DNA from: Gnetum montanum
Taxonomy: Eukaryota > Streptophyta > Gnetopsida > Gnetales > Gnetaceae
Reading direction: 5' to 3'
DNA length: 32,885 nucleotides
Assembly (NCBI GenBank): GCA_015680685.1
Contig: MNCI01005178.1
Span: 245,215-278,099 of the forward strand
Under the pieces are notes generated by a model. It did no database searches. It was given only the letters and a program-made list of their open reading frames with translations, and had not been told where the DNA came from. The position numbers were made by a program, and so were the translations under genes. Of the stretch, positions 11,059-21,599 are shown one piece after another; positions within the stretch are counted from its first letter, which is position 1, and every line of letters starts with the position of its first letter.

Positions 11059-11067
11059 CTATAAATA
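11059..11067 (+). promoter_or_regulatory. TATA box of LTR B
   Basis: CTATAAATA, about 45 bp after the last 14-bp unit. Confidence 0.7.
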
Positions 11068-11984
11068 CACATGCTTCCACCATGTATTGGCATTCTTTAG
11101 TCAATAGAGTAGCTGAACTCTTGTAGTTTTATTCAGTAGTCCTAGAGAATAGTTAGTGAGTGCCCATAATGTGAATCTGAGTCAGCTTTACAACATCTTA
11201 TTCAAGTGGCAATGTACCTAGACACATTCCATGAACAACAATAAGATTGAGATTGATTCTTATTCATTATAGTAGTTTGACTTAGATTAAATTTACTTTC
11301 CATGCAATTTACATTTCATGTACTTGGTTAATATTTACGTTTCCATGCATGTTAATGAATTGGTGGAATGAGCATGACCAATTTTGCATGTAAACACATA
11401 TTCACTTGGTAATCTCAGTAGTGTTATTACTTAGTTCATCTAATAGCATAGCGCTTGGTAATCCTAATAGTGGATACGTGGGTTTAGGATGTGTATGGTA
11501 AGCTAGGCACAGACACTCATCACCTGTAGGCTAGTTTAGACTTTACTTTCTGTTGCTAATTAGTTAAATAATTGATTTCTTTATTGTTATTAAGAGTATC
11601 CTAAGGCTAAAACAACATCAAGAATCATATGCCTTACTTTGGACTAAACCATACATGATAAAGCTAGTAGTAATCCAAGTGGGAAGACAATGAATTGCGA
11701 TCAAGGCATAACTATCTAGATGCCACAACTAGTCCCATCCACAGAATTTGATTGGATTGTACATGAACACCTATGATTCGTATGGTTGGGCATAGGGGGT
11801 ACCTTGCTGCTCATCACATACTAATGATGTTGTAAAACAAAAATTTGGAAAAATAACCATGTAAATAAAAAATGGTATAAAACAAAGAAAGTGTAAAATA
11901 AAAAAGGATAAAAAATTAGAATCCACTTAACAAATTAGCATGGATGCCCATCTCCCCCATGACTAAGTTAGAAGGAGGAGATTT

Positions 11985-13175
11985 GAAAGATTGAGTGTGG
12001 TTGTCCATTGATGAGGCATTGATTTCATTAACTTGAATAGGCTCATGGAAAGATTTGACTTATTGTGTGTTGACCAATTACTTTTTGTTTGGGCTCTTAG
12101 GTTTGTAAATCAACATGGCCCCAAAAGAAAAGGTTTCATAAATGATATAACATCCTTTCCATAATGTCTAGAACTTAATTTGTTGAGGTATGTGTGTGGG
12201 GTTCTAGTAAAGGACCTTATCTCTAGGTTGAAATCTCAATTGCCTTATCCTAAGGTCATGGTGTTGTTTACTGAATGCTTTGTGCACTTCATTCAAGGAT
12301 AGGACCACTAATCAATTCTCATCTAGCATGTTAAGGTTGATCAATCTCTCTTTTTGTGCTAGGCTCAGGCTAAGTTCAAGGTCATAAGCTATTGAATGTA
12401 TATGGAGCTTAGATTGAATTGGAAAAGTTGGAATTTTCCATACATTAGTTCATAGGGAGAGTAGCCTATAGGGAGTTTCCATGTTCAATGGTATGTCTAG
12501 AGGACATCATTAAGTTTTGTGTTCCAGTCTCTCCTATATTGTCTAATTGTTCTTGTTAAGATTTTTTTGATCTCCTATTGGTAACCTCTACTTGACCATT
12601 AGCTTGGGAGTGGTATGGTGCTGCTAATTTATGTTGAATTCCCAATCATTACATGAAGTTACGAAAAGTAGCACCTATAAAATGAGTATTATTGTCAGAA
12701 ATCAATGCACATGGCATTGCAAACCTATTTGCAACATTTTGTTGTACAAACTATGTAGTAGTGGAAGATGTATAGTCAGTGATGGTTGCTGCTTCTACCC
12801 ATTTCATACAATAGTCAACAACAAGTATTATGTACATATTTTCATTTGACATGGATTTTTTGGGACCCATAAAGTCTATGCCCTAGATGTTGAAGGGTTC
12901 CGGTGGTTAGATCTACTACTGAGGTTCCTCCATTTGAGCAGTCATCCCACCATCTCATTAACAATATTTACAAGAGTGGAAAAATTGGTGGGCATCCTTG
13001 AAGATTGTTGCCTTGTCATTAGGATGTCAATGGCCATGCATCTTCCTACATAATGACCCCCACAAGGACCCTTGTGAGCATCTTGAAGAATGCATCGTTG
13101 GTCAACATCAGGAACACACCAACGAATTAGGCCATTGGTGCACACCTTGTAAAGATGTCCATTAATCTCCATGAA
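11985..13175 (-). pseudogene. integrase, decayed (element 1)
   Basis: The zinc-binding region is in the open stretch 12942-13172 (INGHLYKVCTNGLIRWCVP, HKGPCGGHYVG), matching the usual N-terminal HHCC segment of Ty3/gypsy integrases. The catalytic core follows with GIDFMGP near 12870 (first Asp), ISDNNTHFIG near 12685 (second Asp) and QANGQVEVTN near 12600 (Glu), so all three DDE residues are still readable. The C-terminal part near 12120-12180 carries SFGAMLIYKPKSPNKK, like the tail seen in Athila-type integrases. Several stops and at least one frameshift interrupt it. CATGGGGGAGATG at about 11950-11970 marks the end of shared post-integrase sequence. Confidence 0.85.
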
Positions 13176-13189
13176 GTGTTTGGCCTAAT

Positions 13190-14610
13190 GAAGAAACTGT
13201 TATTTCTTTTGATGGTCTAACTCTTGTGGCATTTCTTAAGTAAGAAAATAAGTGAGGATGCCATCATACCATTTTGGTTCAATGGGCACTTGTTCATTTA
13301 TTGCTCCAACAAAGAGAAGTTCATCAAGGAATTGATCAAAGAGCAGGCTCTCATCCTCTTTGTTGTCCCATCCTAACTAAGATAAGTGATTAGTGACCAC
13401 ATTCTCAATCCCCTTTCAATCTACCATTATGAGATCAAACTCCTACAAGATGAACAACCACTGTATGACATGAGGGCTCACTATTGGTTTATTTATCAAG
13501 AAGTGAATGGCACTATGGTTAGTATGCATAAACACCTTATATCCAAGCACATAGTACATAAAATTTTCCAAGGCATACACCATGGCCATCAACTCTTTTT
13601 CCGTTAGGGTGTAATTGAGCTATGCACCCACAATGCTTTGGCTTACATAGTGGATGTAATATGGATGGTTTTTATTGTCCAACTATGTAAGCATAGCTTC
13701 CAAGACATAGTTTAATATGTCCATCATGATGTAAAGTGGACAAGACCAGTCTAGTGCTCTCCTTAAGTTGCTAGAATGCCTTTTTACATTCCTTGGTCCA
13801 TATGAACGGAGCATATTTCTTTGTGAGCTTGACCAATGGTTTTGCGATCTTACAAAAATTATCTATGAATTGCTGGTAGTAGCTAGTGTGTCTAAGGAAT
13901 GACTAGACATCTTTAACAGTTTCCAATTGATGGGTTATTCCTTGGATGACTTGAATCTTTTTAGGGTCCATCTCAATCTCTGCTTGAGAAATTCTATGCC
14001 CTAACACAATGCCCTCCTAGACCATGAGATGGCTCTTTTACTAATTGAGTTGAAGATTGGTCTCCATGCACCTTTTAAGCACTTGCTCAAGGTAGTCCAT
14101 GGCTTGCTTGAATGTAGCGCCATAGGTGGAGAAGTCATCCATGAAGNACTTGAATGTAGCGCCATAGGTGGAGAAGTCATCCATGAAGACTTCTACTCTG
14201 CTCCCAATCTATTCCTGAAAAATACTTAGGACAAGGTGTTGGAAAGTTGCAGTGGCATTACACAAACCAAAGGGCATCTTTCGATATGAAAAGATCCCCC
14301 AGGGACTTGTGAATGTTTTTTGGGCTTGATCCTTAAGTGCGATTTGAATTTGGTTATAGCCACTATAACCATTCATAAAGTTATAATAGCAATGCCTAGA
14401 AATAGTGTCCAACACCTGGTCCACAAATGACAATGGAAAATGATCTTTGAATGTTACCATGTTCAATAGCCTAAAATCAATATAGACTCGCCAATTATCA
14501 TCTTTCTTTGGCACAACTACAAGTGGACTAACCCACTCACTATCCGCAATTGGATAGATGAACCCTGCCTTGAGGAGTTGTTCAATTTCCTCTTTGACGA
14601 TATGTTTCAA
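13190..14610 (-). pseudogene. reverse transcriptase and RNase H, decayed (element 1)
   Basis: An open 133-residue stretch (14209-14610) contains the RT palm: EWVSPLVVVPKKDDNWRVY, RKMPFGLCNATATFQ and a leading IYPIADS, all typical of Athila/Tat RTs. The catalytic box VFMDDFSTYG follows at about 14161-14188, duplicated around an N. Downstream are the connection segment (YYQQFIDNFCKIAKPLVKL) and RNase H (LNYTLTEKELMAMVYALENF). In RNase H the usual TDH motif reads TNH and the usual ADHLSRL reads TNHLS followed by a stop, both G-to-A changes at key Asp codons. The enzyme is inactive. Confidence 0.9.
14107..14188. repeat. 40-bp duplication around an N in RT
   Basis: The 40 bp before N (14107-14146) and 14149-14188 are identical, with N at 14147. 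The RT catalytic box is repeated, which no homologous RT has. An unmerged overlap of two contig ends explains it best. Confidence 0.9.
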
Positions 14611-14625
14611 TTTGGGGTTTAGCTA

Positions 14626-15039
14626 TCATTGCAGTTGCCCATTTGGCTTAATGGTCGAATCAATATAGATGTGATGTTGGCATATCCTAAGATTAATCCC
14701 TATGAGTTCAGGATATGAGCAAGCAAAGACTATTGACCATTTATTGACCACCTTCAACAACATTATTTTTTGGTCAAAAGCAAGGTTGGCATTGATTATT
14801 ACCAGCTTACCATTTTTCAGAAATGCATATTTGATGTTGTTAGGTAGAGTTTTCAACTCTAAGGATTTCTGTTTAAAACTATCAGAGATTGCTAACTCTC
14901 CCCAATTAGTATCATTAGGTTCATCATTGGGAAGTTGGTGATGAATTTGCTCCAGTTCATCCATGCCTTCAACATAGGCACAAGTTAAGCTCTCAGTAGG
15001 TTCCATGCAAAGTGTGTTGCTCTTCAAATTAGCTATCAA
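14626..15039 (-). pseudogene. protease-RT linker of pol (element 1)
   Basis: A 137-residue open stretch in the same frame as the RT stretch and separated from it by one stop, at an expected Gln codon (LQ-stop-QLNPKLK). It contains LELKTLPNNIKYAFL, LLKVVNKWSIVFACS and the segment ending HHIYIDSTIKPNGQ. In Athila-type polyproteins this region leads into RT, normally with HRI-type sequence then KPVRQPQRRLNP. It supports the family assignment. Confidence 0.8.
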
Positions 15040-15267
15040 CTATTAGGTGTCCTCCTATTTTTTGGTTGTTGCATACAAGCACTTTTGAATTTCAAATTTA
15101 TCTACACACTATTTGCATAATTTGATTGATGTGTTTTTAATAGGCTAGATTTTCTACACATAGTTGCACCCTTGATCATTGTATGCAATGCATGGAACTT
15201 ACTTCTTCTCGATCTTTCTGAATGCATTTTCCTTGAAAATTTTTAGGGAAAGATCTCTGATGCCCAT

Positions 15268-15723
15268 TCATGCATCAATAATGCTCAACCAAGCCCTTCC
15301 CATAATGATTGGGAATTCTCCCTTGCAATTGTTAACTTTGATCATTAGGAAATCGATAGGATAAAACCATCCACAAATAGTGGTCACAATGTCCTCCACT
15401 AACCCTAAGGAAATAGTGATGGACTGATTTGCCAATTCTAAATGGGTGTTGCTCTTCTTAAGAGGAGGCAAGTTTGAGGCATTGTACATTTCATGGAAAA
15501 TCAGGTTAACACTAGAACCTGAATAAAAAAGAGGCTTGTATGACTCATTCTCAGTAATCTGCAAGTAGATGAAAGGACTTTCAGGATCAGCTCTTTTCCT
15601 AGGAGAATTGTCATTCTTAATCCAATCAAATATAGCATGAGTTAACTTGATAGTGTGGATCTTGGGAGGCATTTGGTTTGAAGGGCTCTTGATAGGAATG
15701 GATGTAGAGGATGAAGGAGACAT
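15268..15723 (-). pseudogene. aspartic protease, inactive (element 1)
   Basis: A 151-residue open stretch. The active-site region reads KPLFYSGSSVNLI where plant Ty3/gypsy proteases have LFDSGSSVNLI or similar, so the catalytic Asp is replaced by Tyr (GAT to TAT type change). The C-terminal segment EFPIIMGRAWLSIIDA matches the conserved ILGRPFL region. Upstream it continues in the gag tail (KRPFF, Ser/Pro-rich). It would process the Gag-Pol polyprotein; here it cannot be catalytic even apart from the stops around it. Confidence 0.85.
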
Positions 15724-17647
15724 AGGGTGACTAGCTGCATAAGTAGATGAGGGCTTAGTTAGACTATTGGCTTAGAAGAATGGTCTTTTATGGGATTTGA
15801 GTTTCAAACCACTTGGTTGAGGAGCTAGCTATAAGTTAACAACCTTGGTGGTATTACGTTGCTGTGGTTACATGGGAATCGCATCCTACATGGATGAAGC
15901 AAGTAGTAATTAGGTTGAGGGTGTAGGAACATGTGCTGAAGAATGAAGATGATAAGGATCTTAGGATTCCCCTCTAGGAGATGGAGAATGAGTTTGATAA
16001 TACTTTAGAAGGTAGTAGTAATGCCGAAAAGAAGCATGACTGGAAGAGTAATGCAGAGACATGGGATGTTGAACATAGTATCCATATAGATCTAGTTTCT
16101 TGTAAGGGTACTGCTACCTTGGTGGTGGCATCCTCCATGACTGTGGGTGTTGCCACTGCTAGTACTACTTATATAGTTGTGATGGAGCTCCACTTGGATA
16201 ATAAGCATGTTGTTGTTGGTGGAACTGCCTTGGGTTACCTTGAGGATGAGAAAACCTTCATGATATTCTAGGATTTAGAGCATACACCCTAGATTTTTGT
16301 AAGTGTAACACAACAGGGCAACATCCCTTAGGATTTTCATATTGGTAGATGTCACACCCATCATCATCATCTAATTTTGACTCCACAACCTCTTCTACTA
16401 CCATAGCCTTACCCTTACTCCTTTGGTAGGCACGTTCAGCTTCTTTCCTTCTTCTGTGGTTATGATAATACCTTGTTCTTTAGATTATTTTACAATTTTA
16501 AGAGCACTTTGAAATTTTTCATCCAAAGATTCCCACATTTTTTCAACCTTAGTCAAAATTTTAGACATAGATTTTTAAATTAGCAACATTTTTCGCTGCA
16601 CCACTTCATCAAGTGGTGCCTCCTCCTCAGTATCATAGCATGAAGCCTCCCCTTTTTTAATGGAAGGGTTTGGGTTATACTCAACACTTTCCCATTTTCT
16701 TAACTCACCTTCTTCTTTTGCAACCTACTCAATCAACCTCTAAATTTGATAGGCTCTTAATTTTGATAGTCTTCCTTAGGTATAGACCACAAGAGTTATC
16801 CTTGTTTCTAATTAGAATCAATTTATGATATGGTGAAGCTACTCTCATTGAGAATAACCATGGCTAGGANCATATGGTGAAGCTACTCTCATTGAGAATA
16901 ACCATGGCTAGGACATATGTGCAAAGGGGAATAATACTTACCCATGGTTGTGTCTGAGGCTTCATGTGTTCCTTGTCACCAGCCTTGGATTTTCTTTCTC
17001 AAATTAGACACTCTAGAGTACGTATGATATTTGTTGTTGAACAAATCAAGAATTGTACTTCATCTGCGAATTGATTCCGACTCCAAGGAGTAGTACCAAC
17101 TTTCAGCTTCTTTTATGAGTGTCCTAGGGAACAACTTAAGTTTCTACTAGTTATTTTCTATGTTTTGCAAGGCATAGGCATTGTGAAAGGCTTAAAGATG
17201 GGTCTATGGATTTGAGATATATCCCCCCTCAAATTTGGAAATATTGTTCATATCCAACCTCTTATTTCTACTATCCTTCACATGCCTGGTTGGAATCCTG
17301 ACTACCTCATGTGATGTTCAGGATGCTTCAAGTTGCCAACAAGGTTCATTTTTGTCATGGTTTTGATTATTCCTATGATGTTCCCTACTACGCCTTCATT
17401 CATGACGGGGCCTACAATCATTATCTTGCCATTTACCTTCATCATGGTTTCGTTCCGTGTGATTTTGACTAGATTTGAAAGAGGAAGAAGAAGATGTAGA
17501 TGAAGAAGATGAAGAGGGAGAAGGACTACCACCATCATGGTGTTTGCCACCTCATCTCCACTTATCATGGCCATGATCATCAAGTTCTCTATCATCATGA
17601 TGCTTGACCGAGCCCTTACCTTGACTCCTAATTTTTCCTGAATCCAT
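15724..17647 (-). pseudogene. gag polyprotein, decayed (element 1)
   Basis: A possible start Met lies at 17645-17647 (MDSGKIRSQGKGS). A Ser-rich, basic segment follows (GGSPSPSSSSSSTSSSS, about 17460-17540), then the capsid-type domain at about 16980-17180 (KLKLFPRTLIKEAESWYY, STILDLFNNKYHTYSRVSNL). A Cys motif DDDDGCDIYQYENPKGCC sits near 16340-16375, with a Gln/Tyr/Pro-rich tail to the protease. Each part has a clear counterpart in element 2. The start is uncertain because upstream reading is possible. Frameshifts and stops are frequent. A duplication with an N interrupts it at 16828-16913. Confidence 0.75.
16828..16913. repeat. 42-bp duplication around an N in gag
   Basis: 16828-16869 and 16872-16913 are identical, with N at 16870. 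Same pattern as at 14147, so a likely assembly join. Confidence 0.9.
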
Positions 17648-18264
17648 ATTATTAATAATGAACTACAAATTCGAGTTCAAGCCCCCTTCAGCAAGGTCAA
17701 GGAATGGAGAATCTTCATGTTGAGAACCCTCAAAGGGAAGATCCTCATTATTGTTTTAGTTCAGTAGGAATAAGGGGTTAGTGAACTATTTCCCCTTCAT
17801 AGCTTCATGGTGCTTTTTTTGGTGTCGATCTCGTTTGCATTATGTTTCTCTGGGATGATAGTCTGGAAATTCATGGTCCTACACAACATATTCATCATGG
17901 AGGTCCTAGATGCCCAACCTCTTAAGAGTTTGAAGCAACATCCTGGAACAGATTAGTTGGGAGGCAACATAATGTTGCCCTCCATATCTCTCCACCACAG
18001 CTACTCATCTTGATGTAGGATGAAGCTGAAATCAAGTACAAACTTATCTAGATGATTGTACACCACTTTAAATTCTTGGGACACTGGTGGTTTTAAATTA
18101 TCATACCTATGAGAAGAAGATATTTTGAATTAGAGAAAAATTTAGTGTGCTTAAATTATAATTATAATTATTAATTTTTTGAATGATTGTGACCTCAGGG
18201 TTCATTTGAATGATCTGAAATAATATTCACTAAGTCCTAGATAGTGCATGTATCAAATTACAAG
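17648..18264 (-). other. leader of element 1
   Basis: Between the primer-binding site and gag. It contains short frames only; no regulatory motif can be named. Part of it could be an upstream extension of gag (MNFQTIIPEKHNANE near 17840-17870). Confidence 0.4.
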
Positions 18265-18282
18265 TCCTCAGCAACAGTGCCA
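18265..18282 (-). other. primer-binding site of element 1, tRNA-Asp type
   Basis: Minus strand TGGCACTGTTGCTGAGGA, one base from LTR C. It matches TGGCGCCGTTGCCGGGGA, the complement of plant tRNA-Asp(GTC) 3' end, at 14 of 18 positions. All four differences are C-to-T or G-to-A, and most fall at CpG or CCG sites. Confidence 0.85.
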
Positions 18283-19020
18283 ATGATGAGCAGCAAGTAG
18301 ACCCTACGCCCAACTATACGAATCACTAAGTAATCACATGCGAGCTAGTCAAATTTTATGGACTTATAGCCATGTAAGTACACTGGTCTTTAGAAAGTGA
18401 AACTAATTGTTATAATCATTGTCTTCCCAATTACACTTGTGAAATGCAAAGGTATGGTTAAGTGCAACTAAGGCATAAGATTTTTATGTTTTGTGTTTTA
18501 GGTTGCCTATGGATAAAGAATAATGAATAAAGTAATTAAATTACTAATTTAATTTAACTAACTACACCTAACTATTCCTAACATAAGCATCCGTTCCCAC
18601 TTGTCGTACACATCTTGAACATAGTTAACACTACTACATTACCAAACGTTAAGTGTTACTAGGATCATGAAGTGCTAAGTGTATGCTCGAAGTGGTCATA
18701 CTTATGTGCTTAATTAATCACTATTTAATCTAGCTTAATTCAGCTTAATTACTTAAAACATTAAAGGAAATTTCATAAAATATAAAATGCATAAATAAAA
18801 AATTAATCAATTTCAAAGTGCTGTAAGGTTTATCAAAAAGCTCGTCTTTATTGCCATAGACACTACCATGCTCAGGTACAACAATGCTCGAATAAAGATC
18901 TGTATACTCTTTGACTCCTACTATGGGCACTTAAAAAATATTCTAACTTTCAAATGACAAAACTGTAAGAGCTCCACTACAACCATGACAAAATATTTCA
19001 TAAACATGGTAGGTAAGTGC

Positions 19021-19030
19021 ATATTTATAA
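19021..19030 (-). promoter_or_regulatory. TATA box of LTR C
   Basis: Minus-strand TTATAAATAT, directly downstream of the palindromic array. Confidence 0.65.
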
Positions 19031-19044
19031 GTAAAAATAAACAC

Positions 19045-19150
19045 TGTGTCGATGAGGCTACGTCAACGCATCAAATCCCATGTTGATGCGGCCGCATCAA
19101 CAAGATTGCATTGATGGGGCCACATCGAGAAGGCCTCATCAATGTAACCC
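19045..19150 (-). repeat. 14-bp array with a 20-bp perfect palindrome in the U3 of LTR C
   Basis: On the minus strand, units such as ACATTGATGAGGCC, TTCTCGATGTGGCC and TTGTTGATGCGGCC follow each other at 14 bp. GTTGATGCGGCCGCATCAAC at 19082-19101 is a perfect palindrome containing GCGGCCGC. The period is the same as in LTRs A and B, but the unit sequence differs. Confidence 0.85.
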
Positions 19151-19166
19151 TTGATACAACTCATCA

Positions 19167-19605
19167 CTCTTGGAATGTTGTATGATTATTTAGATTATCT
19201 TTGACTTAGGTCAAGCTTTTGTTGATATTTTATATGATTTTTGGCTAGTTTGATTAGTTGATCTTTCAAATGCCATTATTTACATGCAATATTGAGGTAT
19301 TTCTTATTGATTCCCATCCCAAGAAAATAAGGTTTAGGATGGATTTCCAATTTTGCATTTTGTTTCATAAGTTTGTGTTGTTGAGGACTTAATTAGCTAA
19401 GACCATGACATTAAGAAATTGAGTCTAATGATGTGTAGTGAGGCCTAGTTAAGGCCTATCCTTCTAAGGTATGTGCCATGACCACTTAGGATGTTAGTAG
19501 TGATGCTAATGTCAAAATTTCTCCATTAGGGACTTGAATAGATCACTTAGAATAATGTGATGTTAGTAGTGAGGTTATTCCAAAAGAAACTTGGGTTTAA
19601 GCTTG
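19167..19605. other. unassigned spacer
   Basis: Flank of LTR C up to the 420-bp repeat. A short motif GATGTTAGTAGTGA occurs twice (near 19491 and 19560). No coding or RNA gene is seen. Confidence 0.5.
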
Positions 19606-20032
19606 GGCACAACCACTCAAAGATGTTAGGCTTTCACTCATCTACCAATCCTCCTTGGACCCTGCTTAGTGAGAAAAGCATTGTGGCTCTAAGTGATGAT
19701 CATTTAGTGAGGTTTTCTAAAAACTTGGTATATTTTGGCAGTGAGAATTAACCAAGACCTACCCTTTGGAGATTCTTGATTAAATATAAATTATTTGAAT
19801 TTTTTAAACCTTTGTGGTGTTTTTGGATTTTTGACTATTTTAAATATTTAATTAGAAATTTTATTTAGTTCATATTCTTATACTGTTCACCTAAAAACCT
19901 TATATGCTCCATGGATAGGAAAATAAAATAACCTTTCTTACTTGAGGGGTTTTGACTCTTGCATTTTAATGTAAACAATAAAAGGTAGTTAGGAAAATGC
20001 TAAGAGAGGAACATGGGATGATATATGGTCCA
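19606..20032 (+). repeat. 420-bp direct repeat, left copy (uninterrupted site)
   Basis: Aligns with 28807-29228 at roughly 95% by eye, from GGCACAACCACTCAAAG to ATATGGTCCA, with a small indel near 19775. The left copy continues leftward through TTTAAGCTTGG, whereas the right copy is cut at its first base by LTR F. It therefore looks like the same target sequence without the insertion. Neither end has TG/CA termini, so it is not itself an LTR. Confidence 0.85.
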
Positions 20033-20045
20033 TTTTTTCTCGAAA

Positions 20046-20848
20046 ATCCTTGTGAACCACCAGGAATTCAGCAAAACACCGCAAACAAGCTATGAAGAAG
20101 GCAAAATGCACATTGAAATGAGACTTAAGCTTCTTGCGAAGCTTGACCATTTCAGCCTGCAGGCCTTCAGCAAGGTACTTGACCCAGTTATATCGTGTCC
20201 CCTCTTCCATAACCTCCTGCATGATCCAAGCTTGCTCTATTCCAAGGATTTTTCCTTGGGAGAGTAGCTTGGGGAAGGCACGAGTACAGAAGAGGGGGTA
20301 AATGGTGCCAGCCATCTCTAGTTGGATCTTCTCAGCGTAGATGCCTTTCTACTTTTTTTAGCCCCTAGCCACTCCTCCATGTCCTTCTGATGTTTAGAAC
20401 TCTTTTTGGATTTCTCTTCCACTGGGAGGCCATCGCTAACCTTTTTGGCATTCCTTTTGATGGCCTCCCAATGGGAGAGAAATCCAAAAAGAGTTCTAAA
20501 CATCAGAAGGACATGGAGGAGTGGCTAGGGGCTAAAAAAAAGTAGAAAGGCATCTACGCTGAGAAGATCCAACTAGAGATGGCTGGCACCATTTACCCCC
20601 TCTTCTGTACTCGTGCCTTCCCCAAGCTACTCTCCCAAGGAAAAATCCTTGGAATAGAGCAAACTTGGATCATGCGGGAGGTTATGGAAGAGGGGACATG
20701 ATATAACTAGGCCAAGTACCTTGTTGAAGGCCTGCAGGCTGAAATGGTCAAGCTTCGCAAGAAGCTTAAGTCTCGTTTCAACATGCATTTTGCCTTCTTC
20801 ATAGCTTGTTTGCGGCATTTTGCCGAATTCCTGGTGGTTCACAAGGAT
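20046..20848. repeat. 803-bp inverted repeat with 24-bp loop
   Basis: Arms 20046-20434 and 20459-20848 are reverse complements with roughly 95% identity by eye; the loop is 20435-20458. Both arms encode the same ORF segment (beginning IYPLFCTRAFPKLLSQGK) in opposite directions. The left arm keeps an open 108-residue frame on the minus strand (19989-20315), where the right arm has two stops (expected Arg and Trp codons). Transcription through it in either direction would give a long RNA hairpin. Confidence 0.95.
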
Positions 20849-21187
20849 GGAGTCTGGGTGCAGCAAGATCGTAACCAAATCTCCAAACCATGGATTTGCT
20901 AGGTCTTCTGCACCGTCCAATCCCAAGATCCTCCTGAAGCTATCGGGGAGTCATTTTCAATAACGACTAGGGATCGAGTTGCGAGTGCCTTTTGTGGCTA
21001 AGACAGCATGGGTGAGGTGCCCTCTTTTAACACTGGCAGTGCGTCGAAGGGGAAGCACCTGGCAACAAAAATAGTAGCCTCATCGATTTAGCGAAATAGC
21101 GTCGTTCGGCCATGGATTCTCCCGACCCGACCGGTGAAGAGGGGAGGAAACTGCGCATTAAGTTTCACAGGAGCCATCCCCCGGCTA

Positions 21188-21304
21188 GTAAGTAGAGTAA
21201 TGTGTGATTAGTTTATGTATATTACGCTACGTATAGACGTCGTTTCGTCGCATAATGCTCATGGGAAGTGAGTAAAGTCTTGCTAACTGTGATGTGTTCT
21301 ACAG
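21188..21304 (+). other. predicted intron 1 of the antisense ORF
   Basis: Donor GTAAGTAGAG, acceptor GTGTTCTACAG, 117 bp. Coding resumes after it as EEGKDVEGLTPEIMV. The sequence within has no protein-like frame. Confidence 0.6.
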
Positions 21305-21599
21305 GAAGAGGGAAAGATGTGGAGGGATTGACCCCTGAAATAATGGTTATAGTCTTGCGACATGGGGAAGGGGGCCCAGTTTTGGAAAAGGAGGACCCTG
21401 TTGACAACATGGGCAGTACGTAGGCTCCTATGCCTAAAGGGAAGATGAGCGTAGAAGATGCTGCGATCCTTTTAAATGGGCTGGAAAGGGAGAAGTGGTT
21501 CATCACTGGTGGGTTTGACCGCTTGCTTGACCTTTCCTCGATGGACAATCCTCCCGCTATTATCCTTGAGGGTTTGCTGGATAAGAGCTTTGCACTATT

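Larger units (their letters stand above)
4686..11816 (+). mobile_element. element 2: non-autonomous Athila-like LTR retrotransposon
   Basis: Two direct LTRs (A 4686-5679 and B 10826-11816) enclose a 5.1-kb interior with a tRNA-Asp-type primer-binding site and a decayed gag. No protease, RT, RNase H or integrase is seen: gag-like sequence runs to about 7860, and sequence matching the post-integrase region of element 1 (CATGGGGGAGATG at 8580) begins some 700 bp later. The flanks are CTAAC and CATAC, only three of five matching, so a target duplication is not proven. Insertion into element 1 is shown by the same-family minus-strand sequence on both sides. Confidence 0.85.
10826..11816 (+). mobile_element. 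LTR 'B', 3' LTR of element 2
   Basis: Begins TGATAAAGCATTAGTTGG and ends GCTGCTCATCA. It aligns with LTR A throughout, with many single-base differences, so the insertion is not recent. It is not followed by a primer-binding site, consistent with a 3' LTR. The sequence after it belongs to element 1 on the other strand. Confidence 0.9.
11817..19166 (-). mobile_element. element 1: Athila-like Ty3/gypsy element, right part
   Basis: Reading down the minus strand: LTR C (19166-18284), primer-binding site, leader, gag, protease, RT, RNase H, integrase, then a post-integrase stretch that stops at LTR B and resumes at 4685. The pol order protease-RT-RNase H-integrase defines Ty3/gypsy. The protease-RT linker and the FMDDFS-type catalytic box point to the Athila/Tat branch. 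The 3' LTR is not identified: homology ends near 3736. All genes are broken, so the copy is inactive. Confidence 0.85.
18284..19166 (-). mobile_element. LTR 'C', 5' LTR of element 1
   Basis: On the minus strand it begins TGATGAGTTGTATCAAGG and ends CTGCTCATCA next to the primer-binding site. R/U5 aligns with LTR E and, in its last 60 bp, with LTRs A, B and D (GTATAGTTGGGCGTAGGG). The TATA box lies at 19021-19030, with a 14-bp-period array upstream. The flanking 5 bp are CTCTT; the other end is unavailable. Confidence 0.85.

Noticed and set aside
15981-16271. 96-residue plus-strand open frame
   Set aside because: Lies opposite the gag tail of element 1 and has no motif; a shadow frame.
1-19166. 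LTR E as the 3' partner of LTR C (a single very large element 1)
   Set aside because: Their U3 arrays are different in sequence and length, no purine tract precedes E, and homology to the element 1 interior ends near 3736.
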